Part shown: piece after piece, positions 9,044-17,200 of the stretch
Position numbering within the stretch: position 1 is the first letter of the stretch
Layout: the number at the start of each line of letters is the position of its first letter
NCBI GenBank assembly: GCA_030066195.1
Contig: JASJCB010000108.1
Coordinates: 1 to 32,872, forward strand
DNA from: Acidobacteriota bacterium
Lineage (GTDB): Bacteria > Acidobacteriota > Holophagae > Acanthopleuribacterales > Acanthopleuribacteraceae
Length of the DNA: 32,872 nucleotides
Direction: 5' to 3'
Program-made: the position numbers and the translations under genes
Notes under the pieces: generated by a model
The model's input: the letters and a program-made list of their open reading frames with translations, nothing else
The model's database searches: none
Told to the model about the DNA's origin: nothing

Positions 9044-9055
9044 GCCCGGTCTCCC

Positions 9056-9952
9056 TTATTCCAGAAAAAGTTCGTCCACCCGGCTGAGTAACCACTCGGC
9101 GCGACGTTGCGCCAGCACATTGAGCAATCGCCTCTCAGGAACGGCATCTACATCGAAAGAACGTACCCGGCCCAGAATTTGTTCAAATTCCTTGCGGTTC
9201 TGTTGACGAACACACGCCGATTCGGCCCAGGTGACCATGGCGGGGCAACTGGCGCCCTTGCTGAGGTTCATGGCCTGATCGTAATAGACCCGCGCCTTTT
9301 CCACATCACCTCCGAAGCGAGCCGTTTCGTAGGCGATGAGCAATTCCTGAATCACGCCCTCGCGATAAGTGGGGTCCAGTTCCAAAGCGCGTTCCAACAA
9401 GGCGCCCACCAGGGCGATGTCGGCGGTAAGTTCGGGATTGTCCGGCGCCATGCCGATGGCCGCGCCCAATGCGGAGGCGCCCCAAACGGCAAGGTGGATA
9501 TCGGCGGGCTTCAATTCCGCGGCGGCGGTAACGGGGTCACGACGAAGACGCTCGCCCAACCCCACGTGCCGGGTCTCCATTCCGCGAACGGCAAAACCCC
9601 AGGCCCTTTGGTAGAGCTTGGAGGCCCTGGCTCTTACAGCCTCCGCGGCCTCGAAATCCTCGTTCTCCAAAGGCCAGGCTTTCGGTTCAACGAAACCGTA
9701 GGTATATAGAGTACAAACGGTCGTGCCCGAAAGCAGCAAGCTCTCGTCGTCCGGCGATGAGGACAGCATGGTCTCGATGATCTTCAGGGAAAAGGGCAGG
9801 GCTTCGCCTACCAGGTCGGGGTCTTCATCGGTAAGAAAAACAGACTCGGCGTCGGCAAAGACACCGCCGATTGCCCCGGCCGCCATGCGTTTGACAGAAC
9901 AACCGGACAATACTAAGAAGGCCGCTAGAACCAGGGGGTGGAACGCGCGCAT
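9056..9952 (-). CDS. TatT lipoprotein, TPR partner of a TRAP transporter
   Basis: 298 residues from ATG 9952, which has GGGAG eight bases upstream; a TTG two codons earlier is less likely. The signal peptide ends in the lipobox LSGC (Cys18), so the protein should be lipid-anchored in the periplasm. Helical repeats follow (ALPFSLKIIETMLSSSPDD, ASKLYQRAWGFAVRGME, ALLERALELDPTYREGV, KARVYYDQAMNLSKG), typical of the TRAP transporter TatT component family. In Treponema pallidum the TatT trimer binds the solute-binding protein and may hand over a hydrophobic ligand. The position directly upstream of tatP and fused tatQM reproduces that gene order. The identification rests on the repeat pattern, length, lipobox and context. 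Confidence 0.85.
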   Translation of the reverse strand: MRAFHPLVLAAFLVLSGCSVKRMAAGAIGGVFADAESVFLTDEDPDLVGEALPFSLKIIETMLSSSPDDESLLLSGTTVCTLYTYGFVEPKAWPLENEDFEAAEAVRARASKLYQRAWGFAVRGMETRHVGLGERLRRDPVTAAAELKPADIHLAVWGASALGAAIGMAPDNPELTADIALVGALLERALELDPTYREGVIQELLIAYETARFGGDVEKARVYYDQAMNLSKGASCPAMVTWAESACVRQQNRKEFEQILGRVRSFDVDAVPERRLLNVLAQRRAEWLLSRVDELFLE

Positions 9953-9981
9953 GACCAAAACTCCCGGATAACATCATCCGT

Positions 9982-10009
9982 ACTATAGCGCGTCCTTCAG
10001 CTTTGGCAA
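9982..10009 (-). promoter_or_regulatory. Sigma70-like promoter of the tatT-tatP-tatQM operon
   Basis: On the minus strand TTGCCA (10009-10004) and TATAGT (9987-9982) are separated by 16 bases. The start codon of tatT is about 30 bases further, which leaves a short leader holding the GGGAG ribosome site. Both boxes match the consensus well. Confidence 0.6.
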
Positions 10010-10081
10010 CCCCTTGGAAGTGGTTTTTTTCCATAATCACACAATTGCCGGCCGAAGCTTCAACACCGGCGAAACAGATCG

Positions 10082-10117
10082 GGCCGCGGTCTCCGATACA
10101 AGTTGGAAACCGCGGCC
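10082..10117 (-). terminator. Hairpin downstream of the peroxiredoxin-glutaredoxin gene
   Basis: GGCCGCGGT (10082-10090) and ACCGCGGCC (10109-10117) are a perfect 9-bp inverted repeat around an 18-base loop, extendable by three pairs after one mismatch. It starts 23 bases beyond the stop codon of the minus-strand gene, where a terminator is expected. There is no clear T-run after it in either direction, so it may be factor-dependent or protect the mRNA 3' end. Confidence 0.45.
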
Positions 10118-10139
10118 GTTCAAGTCCTTTATGTTTTGC

Positions 10140-10886
10140 TTAACCTACTGAGACAGTGGATTTATAGTGGGCTTCCAAATCGTCGGCGCCGCCGATGTGT
10201 TTACCGCCGATGAAGACCTGGGGCGTGGTGTCGCGCCCGGATACCGCGCGCAGGGTGGCCGCGCTGATGCCGCCGCCCAGGGCGATTTCTTCATAGGTAG
10301 CTCCCTGTTCGGCCAGCAGCGCCTTGGCGCGGGCACAATGCGGACAGCCGGGCTTGGTAAAGATGGTTACCGGCTCGGGCAGTTTGGCGTCGGCGTTCAC
10401 ATGGGCCAGCATGGTATCGGCGTCGGAAACCTCATACGGGTCCCCTTCGACCTCGGGCTCGATGAACATCTTTTCGATCAAACCGTCGCGCACCAGCATG
10501 GAATAACGCCAGCTACGCTTACCGAAACCCAGGTTGTCCTTGTCCACCAGCATGCCCATGCCGTCCGTGAACTCACCGTTTCCGTCGGGAATGAAGCGGA
10601 TGTTTTCGGCATTTTGGTCGGCGGCCCAGGCATTCATGACGAAGGCGTCGTTGACCGAGAGGCAAATGATCTCGTCCACACCGTTTTCGGCAAAAACGCC
10701 GGCCAGTTCGTTGTAGCGGGGCACATGGGCGGAGGAGCAGGTGGGTGTGAAGGCGCCGGGCAGGGAGAAGACGACCACGGTCTTCCCGGAAAACAGATCC
10801 TGGGACGTGATCTCCAGCCAGTCACTGTCCGTACGGGTTTTAAAGGTAACCTGGGGAACTCTTTGTCCTTCTTTGTTTTGCAGCAT
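10140..10886 (-). CDS. Peroxiredoxin-glutaredoxin fusion (hybrid peroxiredoxin hyPrx5/PGdx)
   Basis: 248 residues. ATG 10886 is chosen because AGGAGA lies seven bases upstream; the open frame to 11039 crosses the promoter and OxyR site and is not coding. Residues ~5-160 are a Prx5-type peroxiredoxin with peroxidatic Cys50 in PGAFTPTCSSAHVPRY. Residues ~170-248 are a glutaredoxin with the active site CPHC (181-184; CPYC or CPFC is more usual), the cis-proline TPQVFIGG motif (221-228) and the GGADDL glutathione site. The enzyme reduces hydrogen peroxide and organic hydroperoxides using glutathione, with the Grx domain recycling the Prx cysteine. It is cytoplasmic. It is transcribed divergently from oxyR, with an OxyR-type site between them, so peroxide induction is likely. 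Confidence 0.93.
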   Translation of the reverse strand: MLQNKEGQRVPQVTFKTRTDSDWLEITSQDLFSGKTVVVFSLPGAFTPTCSSAHVPRYNELAGVFAENGVDEIICLSVNDAFVMNAWAADQNAENIRFIPDGNGEFTDGMGMLVDKDNLGFGKRSWRYSMLVRDGLIEKMFIEPEVEGDPYEVSDADTMLAHVNADAKLPEPVTIFTKPGCPHCARAKALLAEQGATYEEIALGGGISAATLRAVSGRDTTPQVFIGGKHIGGADDLEAHYKSTVSVG

Positions 10887-10978
10887 GATCTCATCTCCTG
10901 AATGTTTGTCTTGCCGGGCCTTGAAATTCCCGACCTCGTCTTTGTAATCAATATTTATCTTTTGCGAGGATTCGGCCA

Positions 10979-11015
10979 ATCGTTTGTTCCGATATGATCG
11001 ATAGGTAAAAGCTAT
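10979..11015. promoter_or_regulatory. OxyR binding site between prx-grx and oxyR
   Basis: The right half, 11001-11015, is ATAGGTAAAAGCTAT, a perfect match to the known OxyR half-motif ATAG-N-T-N3-A-N-CTAT. Exactly 22 bases to the left, 10979-10993 is ATCGTTTGTTCCGAT, a weaker copy with three of four bases kept in each arm. The 37-base span and helical spacing are those of a full OxyR tetramer site. A TATGAT that could be the oxyR -10 box (11013-11018) overlaps the right end, consistent with autorepression of oxyR; no good -35 box is visible for it. Confidence 0.65.
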
Positions 11016-11053
11016 GATAAGCTTGCCCGAACCGATCAATGGAGTGCGCGATC

Positions 11054-11962
11054 ATGAACCTCAGAGACCTGCAGTACCTGGTGGCCATCGACGAAGTGAA
11101 ACACTTCGGCAAGGCTGCAGAACGTTGCTTCGTCAGCCAACCCACCCTGAGCGGTCAGCTCAAGAAACTGGAAGAGCACCTGGGCGTTCAACTGGTGGAA
11201 CGGCATCATCGCAAGGTCTTCCTCACCGATGTAGGCAAGGAGGTTGCGCTAATCGCCCGGCGAGTGCTGGACGAGACGCGTTCCATCGAAGAATTGGCGC
11301 GTACTTTCACCAAACCCATGAGCGGACGGATACGCGTGGGTATCATCCCCACGGTGGCGCCCTATTTGTTACCGCTGATCGTGGGCCCGATCAAGGAACG
11401 CTGGCCGGATCTCAGTCTACAACTCCAGGAAGAGCAAACCGCGCTCCTGGTCAACATGCTGCGCGACGGTGATGTAGACACTCTAATTCTGGCGCTGGGG
11501 GTTCCCGGAACGGAAGGCTTCGAGGAAGAAGAACTTTACGACGAACCCTTCCACCTTGCCGTACCGCGCGATCACCCTCTGGCCGAACGTGACGAGATTA
11601 TCGAGGAAGACCTGAGTGAGCAAACCCTGTTGTTGCTTCAGGACGGGCATTGCCTGCGCGGCCAGGCGCTGGAGGTCTGTTACTCCGCGGGCGCACGGGA
11701 GGATATGAGCTTCCGCGCCACCAGCCTGGAAACGCTTAGGCATATGGTCGCCTCGGGCGCGGGCGTCACGCTGATGCCCCGACTGGCCGTACCCGGTCCG
11801 GTTTCCCCGGACGGCCTGATCCGTTACCTGCCGTTCGCCTCACCCGGCCCGATGCGAAAGATCGGCATGTTGTACCGTACCAATGCCGGACGCCGTTCCA
11901 GCTTCTTGAAACTGGCCGAAGAGATACGCGCCGCGCCGGCAGATTTGCTCGTCAACGGGTAG
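11054..11962 (+). CDS. oxyR: OxyR, hydrogen-peroxide-sensing LysR-type regulator
   Basis: 302 residues from ATG 11054, with GGAG (11041-11044) nine bases upstream. Residues 1-60 are the LysR winged helix (MNLRDLQYLVAIDEVKHFGK, then AAERCFVSQPTLSGQLKKLE). The effector domain carries DGHCLRGQALEVC with Cys200 and Cys209. These correspond to Cys199 and Cys208 of E. coli OxyR, whose disulfide switches the protein on after peroxide oxidation; the GHCLR context is diagnostic. The protein should activate the divergent peroxiredoxin-glutaredoxin gene and probably others. Downstream, a TTCACGA/TCGTGAA pair (11964-11970 and 12008-12014) is too widely spaced to call a terminator. Confidence 0.93.
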   Translation: MNLRDLQYLVAIDEVKHFGKAAERCFVSQPTLSGQLKKLEEHLGVQLVERHHRKVFLTDVGKEVALIARRVLDETRSIEELARTFTKPMSGRIRVGIIPTVAPYLLPLIVGPIKERWPDLSLQLQEEQTALLVNMLRDGDVDTLILALGVPGTEGFEEEELYDEPFHLAVPRDHPLAERDEIIEEDLSEQTLLLLQDGHCLRGQALEVCYSAGAREDMSFRATSLETLRHMVASGAGVTLMPRLAVPGPVSPDGLIRYLPFASPGPMRKIGMLYRTNAGRRSSFLKLAEEIRAAPADLLVNG

Positions 11963-12166
11963 ATTCACGAGTCGTTGTATCGAGCCCGACCATGCTCCCG
12001 TTTCAAGTCGTGAACCGGCCCGGAGGACGGCAATGGATCAGCCTCGATAAAGAAGAATCAACCCCGCATTGACCGGGTCATACGATGCCTGGCTAATATA
12101 AACGGAATCGTCTCTGAATTCAGCTCAAATGGGTTGCCCGTGGGCTCGGACCGGTCTGTTCCGGTA

Positions 12167-12196
12167 TTGTTCTCTTGCCCGCATTTGGGCTATCAT
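12167..12196 (+). promoter_or_regulatory. Sigma70-like promoter of the Uma2 gene
   Basis: TTGTTC (12167-12172) and TATCAT (12191-12196) are 18 bases apart, with the start codon at 12225. The resulting short leader contains the GGGAGG ribosome site at 12213-12218. Confidence 0.55.
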
Positions 12197-12224
12197 GCGG
12201 CAGAGGATATTAGGGAGGTGCGGC

Positions 12225-12800
12225 ATGTCGACACGACCCCTTGAAGCGGTTTCCCCTGAAGAATATATCGAGATAGAACGAGCCTCCGAAATAAAACACG
12301 AATACCGTGACGGGGTCATCGTTGCCATGACCGGCGCCAATATGCGCCATAACTTGATCACGGCCAATGTCATCCGCGTTTTGGGAAACCAACTCATGGA
12401 CGGTCCGTGTCGGGTCATCCCCTCGGATATGCGCCTCAAAATCCAAAAGTCCAATCGCTACACCTATCCCGACGCCATGGTTATCTGCGGCAAGGCCGAA
12501 TACGAGGGGAACCGGCGGGATACCGTGCTCAATCCCCGGATCATTTTCGAAGTCTTGTCTGACAGTACGGAGGCTTACGACCGGGGTGAGAAGTTCATGC
12601 ATTATCAACGGATCGACACCCTTGCCGAATACATCCTGGTATCTCAAAAGGAACAACACGTGGACCGTTTCGCCCGCCGGGACGACGGACAATGGTTGTA
12701 TACCCCTCTGTCCGGCGAGAACGCCGTGCTTCAATTGACCGCGATCGACTTTGAATGCCCCGTGGGCCGGCTGTATCAGGGTTTGGATTGGGCGGAGTAA
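12225..12800 (+). CDS. Uma2 family (DUF820) endonuclease-like protein
   Basis: 191 residues from ATG 12225, six bases after GGGAGG. The core matches the Uma2 restriction-endonuclease-like fold: Asp83 in YTYPDAMVICG, Glu109 in NPRIIFEVLSDST, and Lys123 after YDRGEKFMHY. These occupy the places of the PD-(D/E)XK catalytic residues, so the nuclease centre looks intact. The AEYILVSQKEQHVDRFAR segment is also typical. Uma2 proteins are abundant in cyanobacteria and some other phyla, often in many copies, but their biological role is not settled. The gene is alone, with its own promoter; no partner toxin, antitoxin or methylase is next to it. Confidence 0.85.
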   Translation: MSTRPLEAVSPEEYIEIERASEIKHEYRDGVIVAMTGANMRHNLITANVIRVLGNQLMDGPCRVIPSDMRLKIQKSNRYTYPDAMVICGKAEYEGNRRDTVLNPRIIFEVLSDSTEAYDRGEKFMHYQRIDTLAEYILVSQKEQHVDRFARRDDGQWLYTPLSGENAVLQLTAIDFECPVGRLYQGLDWAE

Positions 12801-12850
12801 CTTTTCGACACCGATTATAGTTATGACTCAACGATTCGCGGGCCATTAAT

Positions 12851-12890
12851 GGTTCCTACAAGGGGCCGCCCTTGTTAGAATGTGGGAACC
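12851..12890 (+). promoter_or_regulatory. Inverted repeat abutting the start codon at 12891
   Basis: ACAAGGG (12858-12864) pairs with CCCTTGT (12869-12875) around a GCCG loop. An outer pair, GGTTCC (12851-12856) and GGAACC (12885-12890), ends exactly at the ATG of the next gene. In RNA this would place the ribosome-binding region in a hairpin, so it may be a translational control element; it could also serve as a terminator for the Uma2 transcript. Confidence 0.4.
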
Positions 12891-14168
12891 ATGTCGATGA
12901 GGTGTTCCTCCGTGCTTTTTTGGCTCTTGCTTTGCCTGGCTCCTGCATCTCCGCCGGCTGATCCGTTATTGGAACGCTCCCTGGTGATATCCGTCTCCGG
13001 CGACAAACTCTACCTGAAGCGGCCCGGTGAAGCCCTGGCGCCGCGTTTTGCCTGGTGGAATCCCCGCGGCGGCAAGTATCGCGGCTTTTTTCAGGAGTTC
13101 GGGCGCTTTGCCTTCCACCCGGACAGCGGTCGGATCGCTTTTGTGGGTGTCCATCACAGCATGAACGGCGGCCAACCCACCGTCTTCGTCATCGATACCG
13201 ATGATTCCCTGAGCCAGGTGATTTGCTACGACGGTTCTTTAGTTCGAACGCCCACCGGTCCCTATCTTGCCGCCCGGCAACAGCATGTGAGCAAGATCAA
13301 GGTGGCGGACCTGTTGGAGGATCGAAGCCTTATCGACCACATCCGCCGGATGTTGCGCGGCAGATATCTATTGCGTTGGACCAAGGCCGGGCACATTCAA
13401 CTGGTCTCGAACTCGCGCTCGATTACCGTGGACCCCGTTACCGAAAAAATAGACACCCGCCCGCTTTATTTCGGCAATGCCGGGCTGTCTTTATCGCCTG
13501 ATTTGAAACGGTTGCCCCTGGTTTACGATCGAACCTCGGTCTACGAACTACTTGCCGACGGCAAGACCCGGACCCTGTTCAGCGGTAGTATTCCCAAGGA
13601 TATGGCCGATGTTTTCGGGCAGGTCTCCCCGCCCTTGCGGTTGCGCCGGAATACTTCCCTGGAACACCTGGGAGCCGGTGATTACCTGCTGCACCTGTGG
13701 TACGTGCTGGACAAAAACGGTCGGCCCGCGGGCTTGTTGGACCGGGATAACAGCCTGGTGGACCTTGCCGAAAGCAGGCCGGAACTATTGGTCTACGACA
13801 GCTATCGCCGGTGGGTCACGCGTTTCAATCTTGAATCCGGGAAAGGTGAGTTGCTGTTCCAACTAACCGGGAAGAACATCACCCAAGTCCTGATCTCACC
13901 TAATGCCCGCCTGGTTCTGGTCATGGACGGCAGCCGCGTCAAGGTCTTCGATCCGGTGCCGGGGGAAAAGCCGCGCCGCATCAAAACCTTGCGCGGGGTT
14001 TCGGTGTTGTTCAAGGGCGCCGACAAGATCTATTTCCTGAACAATGACGGCCTGAACGCCATGGACGAACAAGGCAACCATATGCCTACCGGCCTCATTC
14101 TCAAAAAAAGCGATCGCTGGACGGTTTTCGACGGTAACCGCGTCATCCATCACCACGGTTCCCGCTAG
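12891..14168 (+). CDS. Secreted propeller-like hypothetical protein
   Basis: About 425 residues. The start is ATG 12891 or ATG 12897; a GTG at 12882 lies inside the inverted repeat and is less likely. The N-terminus (MSMRCSSVLFWLLLCLAP, followed by ASPPAD) is a good signal peptide. The mature part contains repeated short strand patterns such as RFAFHPDSGRIAFVGVHH, VFVIDTDDSLSQVICYDG, RWVTRFNLESGKGELLFQL, LISPNARLVLVMDGSRVKVF and KIYFLNNDGLNAMDEQGN, as in WD40-like/TolB-like propellers. No catalytic motif is recognised. No neighbour on the same strand is closer than 90 bases, so it may be monocistronic. The family is not recognised. Confidence 0.65.
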   Translation: MSMRCSSVLFWLLLCLAPASPPADPLLERSLVISVSGDKLYLKRPGEALAPRFAWWNPRGGKYRGFFQEFGRFAFHPDSGRIAFVGVHHSMNGGQPTVFVIDTDDSLSQVICYDGSLVRTPTGPYLAARQQHVSKIKVADLLEDRSLIDHIRRMLRGRYLLRWTKAGHIQLVSNSRSITVDPVTEKIDTRPLYFGNAGLSLSPDLKRLPLVYDRTSVYELLADGKTRTLFSGSIPKDMADVFGQVSPPLRLRRNTSLEHLGAGDYLLHLWYVLDKNGRPAGLLDRDNSLVDLAESRPELLVYDSYRRWVTRFNLESGKGELLFQLTGKNITQVLISPNARLVLVMDGSRVKVFDPVPGEKPRRIKTLRGVSVLFKGADKIYFLNNDGLNAMDEQGNHMPTGLILKKSDRWTVFDGNRVIHHHGSR

Positions 14169-14178
14169 AACGAAGCAA

Positions 14179-14213
14179 TTAAGATCGTAACCGGTCTTAA
14201 AGATCAACTTTTT
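14179..14213 (+). terminator. Putative terminator after the gene ending at 14168
   Basis: TTAAGATCG (14179-14187) and CGGTCTTAA (14192-14200) form a 9-bp stem with one G-U pair and the loop TAAC. A TTTTT run follows at 14209-14213, but eight bases after the stem, so termination efficiency is uncertain. Confidence 0.4.
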
Positions 14214-14283
14214 CTGAAAATTTGCGATAAATAATTGTGGGGAGAAAAAAAGCCGGAAGAAAGATTGCCTATCTGGGCGAAAT

Positions 14284-17200
14284 ATGACATACCTGTCAGA
14301 AGAATCAGAAAATTTTTCCTTAAATTTTGCGATACTGGCATTCCTGATGACTCTTTGCGGTCAGGTCCGCGCGCAGCAGCCCACTTTTTTTCATTTGGGC
14401 AGCGACCAGGGTCTTTCCCAGGGCGATGTCTTCGATATCGTACAGGATACCTCCGGCTTTATCTGGCTGGCCACCCGCGACGGATTGAACCGATGGGACG
14501 GTTACCAAATCAAGACCTTTCGCTTCGACCCGGAAGATCCGACCTCGCTTCCCGACAATTACGTCCATACGCTCACGGTAGCCGCGGACGGCGGCATTTG
14601 GGCGGGAACCCGGCGCGGACTTTGTCGCTACGATCCCGCTATGGAACGCTTCACCCGGAAGCTTCTTATCGACTCCGAGGGCAACGCGATCGAAGGGTTT
14701 GTCTACGCGGTGGTAGAAGACAGAAAGGGGGGGATCTGGGTAGGAACCGTGCTCAACGGGCTCTTTCACCTGGGCGCCGACGGCGCCGTCGCCCATTATC
14801 GGCCGGAGGAGAACAACCCTCATAGCCTGGTTTACCCCGAAATCTGGGCTCTTTTGTTGGACAGCAAACAGCGATTGTGGATAGGCACCAGTCATGGTTT
14901 GGACGTTACCTCTTTACGCAGTCCCGGATATTTCGATCATGTCGCCGAAAGCATCCCCGATCGGCGCATATGCGCTTTGGCCGAAGATGGGAACGGCATG
15001 ATTTGGATCGGCACCTGGCGAGGCGGGCTTGTTCGCTTGGACCCGGAAACGGGGAAATTCCGAAATTGGTCCTTCGGTAAGCTCAAAGACCCGTCAAACG
15101 AGGTGCGCGCCGTCGTCGAGGACCAGGCCGGTTTCCTCTGGGCGGCAACCGGTAAAGGATTGCGCCGCTACAATCCCCAAACCAATCGGTTTACCGTATT
15201 CAGGCATCATCCCGACAATCCCCGCGGCTTGAGACACGACCGTCTGCGCACCCTTTGCATTGACCGAGGAGGCGTATTGTGGGTGGGTTCCGGTCAAGGG
15301 GCATCTTACCTGACGCCCAACAGCCGGCAATTTGCCTACTACGGAAAAGTCTCGGGTCAATCGATTCACGAAAGGGAAAACCGCGTTTCGGCAGTTATTG
15401 AAGACAGCTTGGGGCGGTTATGGACGGGTCATGAATCCGGCCTGTATCATTTAGAGGAAAGCGAGGGGCAACAACCGGTCCTACATAGAATCCTGCCGCG
15501 CGAGGATCATGCAGACCTGATCTCCAATGAAGTGACCTCCTTGTACGAGGATCGCAGCGGTGACATCTGGGTCGGGACCAACGGATCAGGAATCGGCCGC
15601 TACCGACCGACGAAAGGCAATTTCCTTTATTGGTTGGACATTGGGATCGATAAGCTCCCCAACAACCGCATTACCCGCATCGTCCAGAACCTCCAAGGGG
15701 TCTTGTGGGTGGCCACCCAAAACGGTCTCGCAGTAAGCACCGAGCCCTTGCAAGCCGAACAATCCCCCAAGTTCCGACATTTCTTAGGCCGGGGCAGACC
15801 GGGCCTTCAAAGCCACACCATCAACGATATCGTCTTGGAAGGGCCGGCAAGCGCATGGTTGGGAACCGAGTTCGGTGTCAGCCGGTTCCATACAACTGAA
15901 GGCATCCGACGGCTGTTGCCCGAAACCCACGGTCTCAGTCATCCCCGAGCCCTGAGCTTGTTGTTGGTCGATAAAACCTTGTGGATCGGTACCCCGGCGG
16001 GGCTGAATCGTCTGGATACTCAGAGCGGCTACGTCACGGTTTTCTCTACACGCGAGGGCCTGCCCAATGATGTGGTCAAGTCGATCCAACAGGATCGACA
16101 GGGTTACTTATGGCTGGCAACCAATCAGGGTTTATCCCGCTTAGATCCGCATCGACTCCGCTTTAGAAACTACACGGTGGATGACGGCTTGCAAGGTAAC
16201 GAGTTCAACATTCGCGCCCGCTACCAGGCTGCCGACGGTCGCCTTTTTTTCGGCGGCCCCGCGGGCCTGACCGCCTTTTACCCCGATCGCTTAGCGGAAT
16301 CTCCACTAACCCGCGTGGTGTTGACGTCGTTTCAATTGAGCCAGATCGATATCGATCCCTCCATGAACAGTGTCCTGACCCGATCGATTACCGGCGCCGA
16401 AACCCTTAGGCTTAGCAGCAACGATCTGTTCGGCTTTGAATTCTCCGCCCTGGACTTTGCCAATCCGAGGGCCGGCCGTTACCGGCATCGAATGGTCGGC
16501 CTCCACGATTGGATCGAAACCGACACCGAACACCGCTATGCCGACTACACCAATCTTTGGGAAGGCCGCTACACCTTTCAGGTTCAGGCGACAAGAGGCA
16601 ACCGGGGTTGGAACGGCCCCGTTACATCGCTGGACCTGATCATCGAACCGCCGCTATGGCGGCACCCCGCTGCCTATGCCGGCTATTCGTTGACGGTCCT
16701 GCTTCTCATATACCTGTTGATCCGCGCCCAACGCAACAAATTGCAGCGCGAACGCCTGCTGGTAGATCGCCTGCGTCATTTGGATCAATTGAAAGACAGC
16801 TTCCTGGCCAATACCAGTCACGAACTCCGCACCCCGCTGAACGGAATCGTGGGCCTGGTGGAAGCACTGCTGACATCCTCCGAACTTCCCAAGAACGCAC
16901 GCCAGGACCTGAGTCTGGTCCTGGCCGGCGGACGACGACTTACCTGGCTGGTCAACGACATCCTCGACTTCTCCAAGATGAAGAACCAGGAGATGATGCT
17001 GCAACGGCAGCCGGTCGACCTGTACACCATCATCGAGGAAGTCTTCCGCCTGAGCAGGGCCGGCCTGGAAGGTCGCGTACTGGTGCTTGCCAATATGGTC
17101 AGCCGCGACCTCCCCGCCGTCGACGCGGACCCGAACCGCTTACAGCAAATCCTGCACAATCTAATCGGTAACGCGGTCAAGTTCACCGAGAAGGGAACGG

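Noticed and set aside
10887..11039. N-terminal extension of the peroxiredoxin-glutaredoxin protein
   Set aside because: The extension runs through the OxyR site, and ATG 10886 has a strong AGGAGA site and matches the usual family length.
11964..12014. TTCACGA/TCGTGAA as an oxyR terminator
   Set aside because: The arms are 37 bases apart and no T-run follows.
14235..14825. 196-residue plus-strand frame starting before the first sensor
   Set aside because: It overlaps the sensor in another frame and its translation is Arg/Pro-rich without any family pattern.
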